From Streptomyces sp. HPF1205 (lineage in GTDB: Bacteria > Actinomycetota > Actinomycetes > Streptomycetales > Streptomycetaceae): a stretch of 64,000 bases of DNA. How positions within the stretch are numbered: position 1 is the stretch's first letter; the number at the start of each line of letters is the position of its first letter. The stretch is taken from assembly GCF_020400825.1 (NCBI RefSeq), contig NZ_JAINVH010000033.1, positions 25,589 to 89,588 of the forward strand, read 5' to 3'. The translations under genes were made by a program, and so were the position numbers. Below the pieces are notes generated by a model, which did not search any database, was not told where the DNA came from, and was given only the letters and a program-made list of their open reading frames with translations. Shown here in pieces: positions 1 to 9,562 of this stretch.

Positions 1-306
1 GGGGACGGCAAGGCCGACTATTGGGTGCTGAACGACAACGGCTCGGCGGACATCCGGCTCAACACCGGTACGCCCGACTGGTCGGCCCAGGGGCGCATCG
101 CCGAGGGCGCCGGCACCGCCGGCCTCGGCGACTGGATCGTGTTCGCCGACGTCAGCGGTGACGCCCGCGACGACTGTCCGCTCCTGACCGCGACCGGCGC
201 CGTCGACGCCTGGCTCACCGTCCACGCCTACGGCCTCCACCTCGTGCAGCCGTGCGGGCCGCTCGGGCGGCCGGGAACAGGGTCCGGCCGGCGCCCGTCC
301 CCGTGA
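1..306 (+). CDS. FG-GAP/VCBS repeat protein, C-terminal fragment
   Basis: Open from the first base in frame 1 and ending in TGA at 304-306, so only the last 101 codons are present. The visible part starts with GDGKADYWVLN, a calcium-binding FG-GAP blade signature, followed by a second blade with FADVSGDARDD. Such repeats build secreted beta-propeller proteins, and two further FG-GAP proteins lie in this window at 14357-15589 and 18457-20271. The N-terminus, any catalytic domain and the signal peptide lie outside the window, so the enzymatic role, if any, cannot be read. The last 30 residues are Gly/Pro-rich and look like an unstructured tail. Confidence 0.75.
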   Translation, partial: GDGKADYWVLNDNGSADIRLNTGTPDWSAQGRIAEGAGTAGLGDWIVFADVSGDARDDCPLLTATGAVDAWLTVHAYGLHLVQPCGPLGRPGTGSGRRPSP

Positions 307-392
307 GGCACCCGAGGGTGCCCGCCATGGACGGGAGCCGGCCGGCCGCCGGTCACATCGTGCAGGTGAGGGCGGGTGCCGCACCTGAAAGG

Positions 393-398
393 TACAAT
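393..398 (+). promoter_or_regulatory. possible -10 element of the first LAL gene
   Basis: TACAAT in otherwise GC-rich intergenic DNA, 83 bases ahead of the ATG at 481. No convincing -35 is seen at the right distance, so this is weak. A partial match to the dyad found at 46871-53349 (CGGTCACAT) lies just upstream at about 350-358. Confidence 0.3.
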
Positions 399-480
399 CC
401 TCAAACAGAGCGACCGCTCTCGTCATCGCCTCGTGCTCGCGTCGCCCGCACCGGGTCCGCCGTCCCTGGAGGCTCGAACC

Positions 481-3312
481 ATGAGCGTGGCCATCGACTC
501 GGCGGACGCGGCGGACGCGAACCACGGCGAGGTCTTCGTCGGGCGCCGCGGCGAGTTCGACCGGCTCGCGGCGTGTGCCGCCGAAGCGCGCGGCGGGCAG
601 GCGTGGCTGGCGGTCGTCGAGGGCGAGGCCGGCATCGGCAAGAGCGCTTTCGCCCGCCGGGTGGCGGCCTCACTGACGGATTTCACGGTCCTGTGGGCGA
701 CCGGCGATCCTTCGGAGACCGACCTTCCCGGCGGTGTGCTCGGCCAGCTGACGCGGCGAGTGGACCGCGACCTGGCGGCCCGGTTCCCGTTGCTGGCGCC
801 GGACGGCCCGGCAGGGGTGTCACCGCACGCCATCGGCGGGCAGTTGCTGCTGCTGCTCGGCGCGCTGCAGGAGTCCCGGGGCCCGGTCGCGATCGTCGTC
901 GACGACGTCCACTGGGCCGATCCGCTGTCCCTGCGGGTGCTGGGATTCGTCCTGCGCCGGCTCTGGGCGGACCGGGTGCTGACCGTTCTGCTGACCCGGC
1001 CGGACGCGGAGCACACCGTCGAGACCCTCGACAGGCTGGTCCGCTCCCTGGAGCGGGCGGTGCGGGTCGGGATCGGCGGACTCGAACAGGACGACGTGGA
1101 CCGGATGGCCCGCCGGCTGCTGGACGTGCGCCTGACACCGGGGCTGGTCCGGCGTCTGCACGGCTACACGAAGGGCCATCCCCTCCACCTGCGGACGGTC
1201 CTGGCCGAGGTGCCCGTCGAGACGCTCCGCGACGAGGAGGCGGAGCGGTGGCCGGTTCCCCGCACGCTGCGGGTCGGGATCAGGACGCTGCTGGACCGCC
1301 TCCCCCCGGATTCCGTGGCCCTCCTGGAGGCGATGGCCGTACTGAACGTACGGCTTCCGCTCGCGGCCGTCGCGCAGGTCGCGGGGCTCCCGGACCCGGC
1401 CCGGGCCCTCATGCCGGCGCTGACGGCCGGGCTCGCGCAGTGGTGGCCGACCGAGTCCCAGAGCCCCGTCGCCATGGTGCACGCCCTGCAGCGGGACGCG
1501 GTCTACGAGGCGATCGACCCCGAACGGCGCCGCGCCCTGCACGCGGCTGCCGCCGACGTGGTCGGCACGGCCGCGGCCTGGGCCCACCGAGTCGCCGCGG
1601 CCACGTCCGCCGATCCCGTTCTGGCCGCCGAGCTGGAGCGGTCCGGGAACGCCGAGGCCGTCGCCGGCCGCAACGCGCTGGCGGCCACACGACTGCTGTG
1701 GGCCTCCTCGTTGTCCGGCGATCGCGCGGACCGGGAGCGGAGGTTGGTGACGGCCTGCGCCCAGTCGCTGCTCACCCTGCAGCCGGTGGCGGCCGTGAAG
1801 CTGAGGACGCAGGTCGAGGACTGCGCGCCCAGCGTCCTGCGCACGTGCGTGCTCGGCGTCATGGACCTGCTGGACGGCCGGTTCGCCGCCGCCGAGGCAC
1901 AGCTCACCGAGGCGTGGCAGGAGGCGCTCGCCGACCCGGATTCGGGCTGGGTCGCGGTCCTCGCAGGAACGTTTCTCTCCGTCATCACCATCCGGCACTG
2001 CCGCGGCGCCGAGACCGTGGACATAGCCGGCAAGACGCTGGCGATCGGCGACCTCGACCCCGCCATGTCCGACTTCACGCGCGCGGTGCTGGCCACCGGC
2101 CGGATGTGGGACCAGGGGCCGGGCGCGGCGTTGCGGGACGTGGCGCACCTGCCCGCCGACGCCGCCGAGGCCGCGGACCACCAGCTCGCGACGCTGGCGA
2201 CGCGCGGGGTCATGCACCTGTTCCTGGGCCGGCTCCACGCGGCTCGCGCGGACCTGGCGACGGTGGGGCGGCGCGACCAGCAGGGCGCGGGGTCGAAACT
2301 CAGCCATCTGTCCCTCTCGCTGCTGGCGATCGTGGAATACCTGTCGGGCGACTGGAACGCGAGCGAGTCCGCGACGGACCGGGCGCTGGCGGTCGCCGCG
2401 ATCCAGGACCACGTGCTGGGTGACGCGGCCGCCTGGTTCGCGGCCGTGTGCGTCGAGGCGGGACGTGGGCGGTGGGACGCCGCCCAGCGCCATGTCGATG
2501 CCCTGTCCCGGATGACCGAGGCGCTGGGATCGCCGCCGGCGGAGACCGTCTACGCCGCGCTGGCCCGGGCGATGGTGGCGCAGGCCCGGGCCGACCACGC
2601 CGCCGTACTGGTATCGCTGGAGCCGCTGCTCGACCGCACGGTCGTCGACGGGTACGAGACGTTCCGTGCGCGCTTCACGCCCTTCCGGCTGTGGCAGCAG
2701 TCGCTGCTGGTCGAAGCGCTCATCGGAACGGGGCGGCTGGCAGCCGCCGCCCTCGCCCTCGACGACTTCCGGCGGGGCTACGACGGAATGGGCTACATGC
2801 GGGTGGTCGTGGCCCGGCTCAGCGGCCAACTGGCCGAGGCCCAGGGCCGGCCGCGCGAGGCGCTGGCGATCTACGAGCGGGCCGTCGCGCGAGAGCCGGA
2901 ACACGGCGGCGACACCGCCCCCCTGTTCCGCGCGATGCTGGAGCACAGCTACGGCAGGCTTCTCGTCGCGACCAACTCCGGCTCCCGGCGCGAGTCCGCC
3001 CGGTGGTTCACCTCGGCCCACGACCGGTTCGGCGCACTGCGGGCGGCACCGTTCCTGGAGCGCTGCGACGCGGACCTGGCGGCGATCGGGCTCACCGCCC
3101 CCGCGCGAGCCGGCGGCCGCGTGCTCGCCCTCACCGAGCGGGAGCTCTCGGTGGCGCACCTCATCGCCGGCGGGCGGACGAACCTGGAGGCCGCGGCGGA
3201 GCTCTACGTCAGCCAGAAGACCGTGGAGTACCACCTGTCCAACATCTACGCCAAACTGGGCATTTCGTCCCGTCGTCAGCTGGGGGACGCGCTGCGGGCC
3301 CGGCAGCCGTAG
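481..3312 (+). CDS. LAL-type (large ATP-binding) LuxR family transcriptional regulator 1
   Basis: A 943-residue regulator. The ATG at 481 is chosen over an upstream GTG at 376 because TGGAGG lies about 9 bases ahead of it and homology-like sequence starts soon after. Walker A GEAGIGKS is at about residues 48-55 and Walker B VAIVVDDVHWAD at about 136-147. A long helical, TPR-like middle follows. The C-terminus (about 875-940) is a LuxR-type helix-turn-helix with LTERE, the recognition-helix segment VSQKTVEYHLSNIYAKLGI and SSRRQL. LAL proteins are STAND-type ATPases that bind DNA after sensing a ligand or partner. The target here is unknown. It lies 69 bp upstream of a second LAL gene on the same strand and is the most divergent of the seven in the window. 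Confidence 0.9.
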   Translation: MSVAIDSADAADANHGEVFVGRRGEFDRLAACAAEARGGQAWLAVVEGEAGIGKSAFARRVAASLTDFTVLWATGDPSETDLPGGVLGQLTRRVDRDLAARFPLLAPDGPAGVSPHAIGGQLLLLLGALQESRGPVAIVVDDVHWADPLSLRVLGFVLRRLWADRVLTVLLTRPDAEHTVETLDRLVRSLERAVRVGIGGLEQDDVDRMARRLLDVRLTPGLVRRLHGYTKGHPLHLRTVLAEVPVETLRDEEAERWPVPRTLRVGIRTLLDRLPPDSVALLEAMAVLNVRLPLAAVAQVAGLPDPARALMPALTAGLAQWWPTESQSPVAMVHALQRDAVYEAIDPERRRALHAAAADVVGTAAAWAHRVAAATSADPVLAAELERSGNAEAVAGRNALAATRLLWASSLSGDRADRERRLVTACAQSLLTLQPVAAVKLRTQVEDCAPSVLRTCVLGVMDLLDGRFAAAEAQLTEAWQEALADPDSGWVAVLAGTFLSVITIRHCRGAETVDIAGKTLAIGDLDPAMSDFTRAVLATGRMWDQGPGAALRDVAHLPADAAEAADHQLATLATRGVMHLFLGRLHAARADLATVGRRDQQGAGSKLSHLSLSLLAIVEYLSGDWNASESATDRALAVAAIQDHVLGDAAAWFAAVCVEAGRGRWDAAQRHVDALSRMTEALGSPPAETVYAALARAMVAQARADHAAVLVSLEPLLDRTVVDGYETFRARFTPFRLWQQSLLVEALIGTGRLAAAALALDDFRRGYDGMGYMRVVVARLSGQLAEAQGRPREALAIYERAVAREPEHGGDTAPLFRAMLEHSYGRLLVATNSGSRRESARWFTSAHDRFGALRAAPFLERCDADLAAIGLTAPARAGGRVLALTERELSVAHLIAGGRTNLEAAAELYVSQKTVEYHLSNIYAKLGISSRRQLGDALRARQP

Positions 3313-3381
3313 CCGGGCCGGCGACCGGACTAGGGTTCATCCCCAGGGACCCCCGGCCGCCTGGGTGCTTGTCTGGACGGG

Positions 3382-6156
3382 ATGGCTGAAAACCCTCCCG
3401 CCGGGGCCCGTACCCGCCGGATTCCGCTCACCGGTCGACACGAGGAGCTGCGAGTCCTCGCCGACCTGGTGGCAGGCGTCCGCGACGGCATGAGTTCGGC
3501 GCTGGTCCTCGTCGGCGAGCCGGGCATCGGCAAGACCAGGCTGCTCGACCACATGGCGGCGACGTCGACGGACCTGCGGGTCGTCCGCGCCGCCGGGACC
3601 GAGTCCGAGGCGCGTTTGGGCTTCGCCGCCCTGCACCGCTTGCTGCGCCCGCTCGCGGGCGGCATCGACGCGCTGCCGGCTCCGCAGCGCGAGGCCCTGG
3701 CGTCGGCGTTCGGGCTGCTCACCGCGCCGCCGGCCGATCGCTACCTCGTCGGCATGGCGGCCCTGACCCTGCTGGCCGACGCCGCGTCCGCGCAGCCGCT
3801 GCTGTGCCTGGTCGACGATGTGCAGTGGCTCGACCGCGAGTCGCGCGACGCGCTGGCGTTCGTCGGCCGCCGGCTCGGCGCCGAGGCCGTCGGCCTCGTC
3901 GTCGCCGGCCGCGAGGAACCCCAGGGACCCGGTGCGTTCGAAGGGTTCACCGCACTGCCGGTCAACGGCCTGGAGGACACCGACGCGCACGAGCTGCTCG
4001 GACGCAACGTCGCCGGGCGGCTGGACCCGGCGGTGGCCGCGCGCATCGTGGCCGAGACCGGCGGCAATCCCCTGGCACTGATGGAGAGCGTCGACGCGCT
4101 CGGTCCCGCCCACCTGGCGGGGACGGCACTGCTGCCCGAGCCGCTTCCGGTCGGGGCGCGGCTGGAGACCCACTTCGGGCGGCTGGTCCGCACACTCCCC
4201 GACGAGACACGGACCTTCCTGGTGCTGCTGTCGGCCGCGCCGCCGGACGACGCGCTGACACTGTGGCGCGCCGCGGGGGAGCTAGGTGTTCCCGCCAGGG
4301 CGGCCGACGCGGCGATGGCGGCGGGCGTGCTCACCCAGGGCCGCCGCCTGGAGTTCCGGCACCCGCTCATCCGGTCGGCCGTGTACCGCGGAGCCGACGC
4401 CGCCGAGCGCCGCCGGGCCCACGCGGCGCTCGCCGCGGTCAGCGATCCGGTCCACAGCCCCGAACGCCGGGCCTGGCATCGCGCCGAGGCGACGATCGGG
4501 CTCGACGACGAGGTGGCTCGCGAACTCGACGCGGCTTCGGAACGGGCCCGGGCCCGGGGCGGCTATGCCGCGTGGGCCGCGTTCCTGGCACGTGCGGCGG
4601 AACTGTCGGTGGCCGACCGGGCGGCCCGGCTCGTCGAAGCCGCCAGGGCGCACCTCGTCCTCGGGGACCCCGTCACCGCGCAGGCCATGCTCGATCAGGC
4701 CGAGCCGCTCCTGGACCGCGGTGACCCGGTGCTTGGCGCCCGGGCCCTGCACACCAGGGCGACCACCGACATCTACTTCGAGCGGGTCGGGGGTCTCCCG
4801 TCGCGGTTGCTGGGGGCGGCCGGCACGGTCGCCGGCACCGATCCCGCCCTGGCCCGGTCGATGCTGCTGGAAGGGCTCGTGGCGGCGTTGTCAGGCGACC
4901 AGGACACGGTCTCGCGCGCGCGGTTCGGTGCGGCGGTCCTGGCCTCGCCGGCCGTGCGGCCGGCCCCGTCGGACAGCGCCGGGCTCCTCCTGCGGGGCTT
5001 CTGCCTGCGGATGACCCGCGGCTACCCGGCCGCGGCGCCGGTGCTCCAGGCAGCGCTCACGGCCATGGGCCGGGACGGTGAGGCGGCCGAACACGGCGTA
5101 CGCCGGGCGATGCTCGCTCTCTACGCCGCCGACGAGGTCTGGGACGACGCCGGCGGAGCGGAGGCCGCAAGGCTCGTCGAAACGCACGAGCGCCGTATCG
5201 GCGCCCTGGGCGCGCTGCCGTCCACGCTGGTGGTCCGGTCCACCTGGGAACTGCGGGCCGGGCGGTTCGCCGCGGCCACGGCCTGCCTCGACGAGGCCGA
5301 GGACCTCGCGGCCGTCATCGGACAGCCGTCGGGCCTGGCCTTCCGGGTCGAGATGCTGGCGTGGAGCGGACAGGAGGCCCGGGCCCGGGCCGCCGCGGAC
5401 GTCCTCGTACGCGACTTGGTGACGCGCCACGCGCACGGCGCCCTGGGCGACTGGGCCCGCCACTGCCTGGCCGTGCTGGAACTCGGCCTCGGGCGTTACG
5501 CCGAGGCCGCGGCCCGTGCGCGCGTGGCCTTCGTCAACGACAACGCGGGAGCCGTCGCCCGCGTGCTGCCGGACCTCGTCGAAGCCTCGGTACGCTGCGG
5601 CGACCACCGGACGGCGAAGGAGGCCCTGCGGCGGCTGGAGGAGCGCGCGCCGGTGGCCGGCACCGCGTGGGCGCTGGGACTGCTGGCCCGCAGCCGGGCG
5701 CTGATGTCCGACGACGACCAGGCCGAGGCCTTCTTCGCGCAGTCCGTGGCCCTGCTCGGCCGCACCCGGGTGCGAACGGAGCTGGCGCGGACGCACCTCC
5801 TCTACGGAGAGTGGCTGCGCCGGTGCAGGCGCCGGGCCGACGCCCGGGCCGAGTTGCGGACCGCGCACGGGATGTTCGCGGAAATGGGGGCGGCCGCCTT
5901 CGCCGAACGCGCCCGGCTCGAACTGCTGGCCACCGGCGAACGCGCGCGGAAGCGGACGGTGCGGACCGAGCACGATCTGACACCGCAGGAGCGGCGAATC
6001 GCCGGACTCGCCGCCGGCGGGTCGACGAACGCCGAGATCGCGGCTCGCCTGTTCATCACCCGGTCGACCGTCGAGTACCACCTCAACAAGGTCTTCCGGA
6101 AACTGGACATCACCTCCCGGCGGCAGTTGCGCTCGGTGCTGGGCACGGAGGGCTGA
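3382..6156 (+). CDS. LAL-type LuxR family transcriptional regulator 2
   Basis: A 924-residue STAND ATPase/LuxR fusion starting at ATG 3382 (GGGATGG context, weak ribosome site; the LAL 1 stop is 69 bp upstream, so co-transcription is likely). Walker A GEPGIGKT is at about residues 45-52 and Walker B LCLVDDVQWLDR at about 140-150. GGNPLAL and RHPLIRSAVYR are the usual sensor segments of this family. The middle is TPR-like. The C-terminus carries LTPQERRIAGLAAGG, then VEYHLNKVFRKLDITSRRQL, the LuxR DNA-binding helices. It is more like regulators 3, 5 and 7 of this window than like its neighbour. The target is not readable from the sequence. Confidence 0.9.
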   Translation: MAENPPAGARTRRIPLTGRHEELRVLADLVAGVRDGMSSALVLVGEPGIGKTRLLDHMAATSTDLRVVRAAGTESEARLGFAALHRLLRPLAGGIDALPAPQREALASAFGLLTAPPADRYLVGMAALTLLADAASAQPLLCLVDDVQWLDRESRDALAFVGRRLGAEAVGLVVAGREEPQGPGAFEGFTALPVNGLEDTDAHELLGRNVAGRLDPAVAARIVAETGGNPLALMESVDALGPAHLAGTALLPEPLPVGARLETHFGRLVRTLPDETRTFLVLLSAAPPDDALTLWRAAGELGVPARAADAAMAAGVLTQGRRLEFRHPLIRSAVYRGADAAERRRAHAALAAVSDPVHSPERRAWHRAEATIGLDDEVARELDAASERARARGGYAAWAAFLARAAELSVADRAARLVEAARAHLVLGDPVTAQAMLDQAEPLLDRGDPVLGARALHTRATTDIYFERVGGLPSRLLGAAGTVAGTDPALARSMLLEGLVAALSGDQDTVSRARFGAAVLASPAVRPAPSDSAGLLLRGFCLRMTRGYPAAAPVLQAALTAMGRDGEAAEHGVRRAMLALYAADEVWDDAGGAEAARLVETHERRIGALGALPSTLVVRSTWELRAGRFAAATACLDEAEDLAAVIGQPSGLAFRVEMLAWSGQEARARAAADVLVRDLVTRHAHGALGDWARHCLAVLELGLGRYAEAAARARVAFVNDNAGAVARVLPDLVEASVRCGDHRTAKEALRRLEERAPVAGTAWALGLLARSRALMSDDDQAEAFFAQSVALLGRTRVRTELARTHLLYGEWLRRCRRRADARAELRTAHGMFAEMGAAAFAERARLELLATGERARKRTVRTEHDLTPQERRIAGLAAGGSTNAEIAARLFITRSTVEYHLNKVFRKLDITSRRQLRSVLGTEG

Positions 6157-6251
6157 AACCCGGCGTGTGCTCGCCGGCCCGGGTATCGGCGACGTGCCCA
6201 CGGATCGGCGGTCCCGCGGCGATCCCGCGGCGACCGGCCGGGACCGCGGCG

Positions 6252-6283
6252 ACCGGCCGGGACCGTACGCGGTCCCGGCCGGT
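6252..6283. terminator. bidirectional hairpin terminator
   Basis: Perfect 14-bp inverted repeat, ACCGGCCGGGACCG at 6252-6265 and CGGTCCCGGCCGGT at 6270-6283, with loop TACG. It lies between the convergent ends of LAL regulator 2 (6156) and the cupin gene (6375). There is no T-tract, as is usual in Streptomyces. Confidence 0.75.
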
Positions 6284-6374
6284 GGACGGGTCGAGATCTC
6301 GGATCAGGCGGTGCCTCGCGCAGCCGCCTCCATGAGCTCCGGGGCCGCTTCGGGGTGGCGGCTCCCGGGGCGGG

Positions 6375-6854
6375 TCACAGCGTCGGCGGGGGCCCGCTGA
6401 CGCGCAGGCGGAAGGCCTCGGCCGAGCCCACGAGGGCCGCCAGGTCGAAGGGCGGCGGGGCGCCCCCGGCCTCGGCTACCGGGGTCCCGTTGGCCTTGAA
6501 CCACTCCTCTATGAGGGCCGGGCTGAAGACGACGGCCAGCCGCGCCCCCTCGGGGGAGCGGACCAGGTAGCTGTGCGGCACGCCGCGCGGGCCGTGGGCG
6601 ACCTGCCCCGGTGTCAGGTCGTGGCGCTCGTCGCCGACGAAGAACGACACCTCGCCGTCGAGGACGAACCAGAGCTCCTCCTCGTTCTCGTGCACGTGGA
6701 ACGGCGGCGCGTGGCCGATCGGGTCCGAGAACTCCATGAGGCTCATGGCGTTGCCGGTCGCGGAGCCGGGGAGCAGGACTCGTGCCTGCCCCCCGAGGAA
6801 CCAGAACGGCTCGCGCTCGGGTGTGTCCTCGAAGGCGGGGAAATTCTTGATCAC
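6375..6854 (-). CDS. cupin domain-containing protein
   Basis: A 159-residue single-domain cupin. Motif 1 is PPFHVHENEEELWFVLDG (two His and Glu metal ligands, about residues 50-68). Motif 2 is in the segment HGPRGVPHSYLV with the last His ligand. This two-motif arrangement is typical of small quercetinase-like or sugar-isomerase-like cupins that bind one metal ion in the cytoplasm. It is the last gene of a minus-strand operon, 25 bp behind the epoxide-hydrolase-like gene. That context suggests a small-molecule catabolic role, but the substrate is unknown. Confidence 0.85.
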   Translation of the reverse strand: MIKNFPAFEDTPEREPFWFLGGQARVLLPGSATGNAMSLMEFSDPIGHAPPFHVHENEEELWFVLDGEVSFFVGDERHDLTPGQVAHGPRGVPHSYLVRSPEGARLAVVFSPALIEEWFKANGTPVAEAGGAPPPFDLAALVGSAEAFRLRVSGPPPTL

Positions 6855-6879
6855 GGTCGTTCCTGGGGTTGTGGGCGGT

Positions 6880-7884
6880 TCAGGGGCGGCTGAGGAAGCC
6901 GAGCAGCATGGCGGTCAGCTCCGCGGGGTGTTCCTCGTAGATCCAGTGGCCGGAGTCGGGGACGACCACGCCGGTGACGTCGGTGGCGTACTGCCGGACC
7001 TGGTCGCCCTCCGCTTTGCCCAGGCTGCCCGAGGCTCCGATGGCGAGCACCGGCATCGGAAGCGGCGTCTTCCGGAACCGCTCGTCGTCGCGGATGTCCT
7101 GCGGGAACACGCGGAACCAGGCGAGGCTCGCCTCCAGATGGGCGGGGTCACGCAGGTAGTGGGCGAACACGCGGATGTCGGCCGGGCTCACCGCGCCGGG
7201 GACGCCCTCGAAGCCCCCGATGAAGCCGGCGGTCCAGGCGACCTCACGACCCTTGATCATGTCCTCCGGCAGGCCGTCGGTCAGGTTGAAGAACCCGAAG
7301 TTCCACACGCCGGGGCCCCGCGCGGTCAGCGAGGGGATCGTGTAGATGCCCGGGTCCGGGATCGGCGCCTCGCTCAGGACGAGCTTGGTGACGGTGGCCG
7401 GGTACTGGGCGGCGTAGGAGTAGGCGACCATCGTGCCGATGTCGTGGCCGACGATCCGCACGTCGCGGTCCTTGCCGAGCGACGCCAGCAGCGCGTGCAG
7501 CTCGGCGGCCATCGTCTTCTTGTCGTAGCCGGAGCGCGGGGCGTCGCTCTGCCCGGCTCCTGGCAGGTCGGGGGCGACGACCGTGTAGTGCTCGGCGAGG
7601 GCGGGCATGATGCCGTGCCACTCGTACCAGGTCTGGGGGTAGCCGTGGATGAGCAGCAGCGTCGGTCCGTGGCCGCCGATGACGTAGTGCAGGCCGATGC
7701 CGGCGACGCGGGTTCTGTGCTCGCTGAACCCGGCGGGCATGCGCTCGCCGGCGGACCTGGCCGACACGTGGGGTGCGTGGCCCGCGGGGGTTGCGGAGGC
7801 CGTGATCGTCGCCGCGCCCATGGCGACGGCCACGGCGAGGGCTGTGCCGAGCAGGCGGCGGTTTCCGGGCAGGGGGAATCTCAC
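6880..7884 (-). CDS. secreted alpha/beta hydrolase, epoxide hydrolase-like
   Basis: 334 residues from GTG 7884, preceded by TGGAG about 8 bases upstream. The N-terminus is a signal peptide (Arg pair, hydrophobic LLGTALAVAVAMG core, Ala-rich cleavage region), so the product is exported. The fold signature is clear: HGYPQTWYEW (oxyanion loop), VGHDIGTMVAY with the nucleophile Asp, and DSGHWIYEEHP with the catalytic His. An Asp rather than Ser nucleophile points to the epoxide hydrolase/haloalkane dehalogenase branch. It lies between a cupin gene (25 bp downstream) and an SDR gene (65 bp upstream) on the same strand, which fits a shared operon. The substrate is unknown. Confidence 0.88.
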   Translation of the reverse strand: MRFPLPGNRRLLGTALAVAVAMGAATITASATPAGHAPHVSARSAGERMPAGFSEHRTRVAGIGLHYVIGGHGPTLLLIHGYPQTWYEWHGIMPALAEHYTVVAPDLPGAGQSDAPRSGYDKKTMAAELHALLASLGKDRDVRIVGHDIGTMVAYSYAAQYPATVTKLVLSEAPIPDPGIYTIPSLTARGPGVWNFGFFNLTDGLPEDMIKGREVAWTAGFIGGFEGVPGAVSPADIRVFAHYLRDPAHLEASLAWFRVFPQDIRDDERFRKTPLPMPVLAIGASGSLGKAEGDQVRQYATDVTGVVVPDSGHWIYEEHPAELTAMLLGFLSRP

Positions 7885-7949
7885 GAGTGACTCCAGGCTG
7901 GGACGGGCGGAGGGTGGCGGAAGCCGGTGCGGCCTGACGGCGCCCGGGA

Positions 7950-8756
7950 TCAGAGGGTGTCGGTCATGCCGCCGTCGACGGGGAAGTCGGCGCCGGTGAC
8001 GTTGCCCGAACGCCGGCCGGCCAGGAACACGACCAGGTCGGCCACTTCGGAGGGCAGGGTGAAACGGTGGGTGACGGCCTGGGCCGCGGCGGCCTCGGCG
8101 ACAGCGCCCGGATCGAGGCCCAGACCGGCGCCGACGGTCTCGGCCACCCCGCCCGAGCCCTTCCACAACGAGGTCTCGACCGGCCCCGGGCTCACCGAGT
8201 TGACGCGCACGCCCTGCGGCCCCACCTGCTTGGACAGCGCCTTGCAGAAGCTGGACAGGGCCGCCTTGGCGGCGCTGTAGTCGATGACCAGGGGGTCGGG
8301 GAGCCGGGCGTTGACCGACGACACGGTGACGATCCGGCCGTCGCCGGTGGCGATCAGGTGCGGCAGCGCGCTGCGGGTGGCCCTGACGGCGGCCATGACG
8401 TTGATCGTGAACGTCCAGTCCCAGTCCGCGTCGGTCGTGGCCAGGAAGCCGTCGACCCGGGGCCGCACCGCGCCGACGTTGTTCACCAGGACGTCGATCC
8501 CGCCGTGCAGGTCGGCCGCCGCGGCGACGAGCGCGCCCGGGCCGTCGGGGGTGGACAGGTCGACCTCCACGACGGTCAACTCGGCGCCCCGCTCCACCAG
8601 GTCGTCGAGTGCCTCGGTACGGTTCCTGGTCCCGGCGACGACGCGGGCCCCGGCCGCCAGGAGGCCCTCGGTGACCGCCAGGCCGATGCCCCGGCCGGCG
8701 CCGGTGACCAGGGCGCGCTGACCCGTCAGGCCGAGATCGAAGGCGGGAGTGGTCAT
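7950..8756 (-). CDS. SDR family oxidoreductase
   Basis: 268 residues starting at ATG 8756. It has the classical short-chain dehydrogenase pattern: VTGAGRGIGLAV (cofactor-binding Gly motif) near residue 16, LVNNVGA (NNAG equivalent) near 90, catalytic Ser in VSSVN, and YSAAK (Tyr and Lys), plus a C-terminal PVDGG segment. It is a soluble NAD(P)H-dependent reductase or dehydrogenase of unknown substrate. Its start overlaps the stop of the upstream hydrolase gene by 4 bases (ATGA), so the two are translationally coupled. Confidence 0.9.
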   Translation of the reverse strand: MTTPAFDLGLTGQRALVTGAGRGIGLAVTEGLLAAGARVVAGTRNRTEALDDLVERGAELTVVEVDLSTPDGPGALVAAAADLHGGIDVLVNNVGAVRPRVDGFLATTDADWDWTFTINVMAAVRATRSALPHLIATGDGRIVTVSSVNARLPDPLVIDYSAAKAALSSFCKALSKQVGPQGVRVNSVSPGPVETSLWKGSGGVAETVGAGLGLDPGAVAEAAAAQAVTHRFTLPSEVADLVVFLAGRRSGNVTGADFPVDGGMTDTL

Positions 8757-9562
8757 CGCGGGGTCTCCAGGTTCTGCCGCCCCAGCCACGCCAGGGCCGC
8801 GTCCGCGACCTCGTGCCAGCCGCTGTCGATCGTCAGCGAGTGCCCGCGGTCGGGGAAGGTCATGAACTCGGTGACGGCCTCGGAGTGCCGGTACTGCTTG
8901 AGCGTGGCGCGGGTGACGGTCTCGGGGACGGTGTGGTCCTTGCCGCCGGACATCAGCAGCATCGGGCCGCGCCCGGAGTTCGCGGTGTCGACCTTCGCCG
9001 GCGAGTGGGGGTTGAAGTTCGCCGCCGCGGCCTCGAACAGCGGCTTGCCCGGCGCGGGGATGGCCCACCGCGCGTACAGCGCGTCGGACTCCTCCTGGGA
9101 CAGGGCGTTGCCGAACGCGAAGCGGAACTGCTCGGCGGTCAGCGACACGGCGCGGTGCCTGTTCGCCGGGTTCTTGAACACCGGCAGCGTCGCCCGCAGC
9201 GCGGACAGCGGCAGCGGCAGGACCCCCTTGATCTGGGCCGCGTCGACCGCCACCGCGGCCGCGGCGAGGTCCTGGCCGAGAAGCTTCTGGGCGATCATGC
9301 CGCCGAAGGAGTGGCCGATGAGGATCGGCGGCGTGTCCATACCGCGGATGATCGCCGCGTAGTGGTCGACGACGTCGTCGATGCCGTGGTCGGCGATGCT
9401 CTCCGGGTTCTGCCGCGCCTCGTCCACGGTGTCGGGGTCGCCGGGCCAGCCCGGCGCGGACGGGTCGTAGCCTTCGCGGCGGAAAAGGTCGATCCACGGC
9501 TGCCAGGACGCGCTGTGCAGCCACAGGCCGTGGATGAAGAGGACCGGAATCGAGCGGGGCAT
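8753..9562 (-). CDS. alpha/beta hydrolase
   Basis: 269 residues from ATG 9562. Signatures are LFIHGLWLHSASW (oxyanion region, residues 8-20), the nucleophile elbow IGHSFGGMIA (Ser near residue 95) and FPDRGHSL with the catalytic His. No signal peptide, so cytoplasmic. It is the first gene of the minus-strand operon that continues with an SDR, a secreted epoxide-hydrolase-like protein and a cupin. Family relatives include non-heme chloroperoxidase-like and carboxylesterase-like hydrolases; the substrate is not readable. Confidence 0.88.
   Translation of the reverse strand: MPRSIPVLFIHGLWLHSASWQPWIDLFRREGYDPSAPGWPGDPDTVDEARQNPESIADHGIDDVVDHYAAIIRGMDTPPILIGHSFGGMIAQKLLGQDLAAAAVAVDAAQIKGVLPLPLSALRATLPVFKNPANRHRAVSLTAEQFRFAFGNALSQEESDALYARWAIPAPGKPLFEAAAANFNPHSPAKVDTANSGRGPMLLMSGGKDHTVPETVTRATLKQYRHSEAVTEFMTFPDRGHSLTIDSGWHEVADAALAWLGRQNLETPR

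Noticed and set aside
350..362. Copy of the dyad ahead of LAL regulator 1
   Set aside because: Only CGGTCACAT matches; the second arm is absent.
820..3234. Long open frame on the minus strand opposite LAL regulator 1
   Set aside because: Third-position GC bias of the plus gene keeps the opposite frames open; no motif or ribosome site. The same holds opposite the other LAL genes (for example 37577-39550, 40608-42842, 53766-57065).
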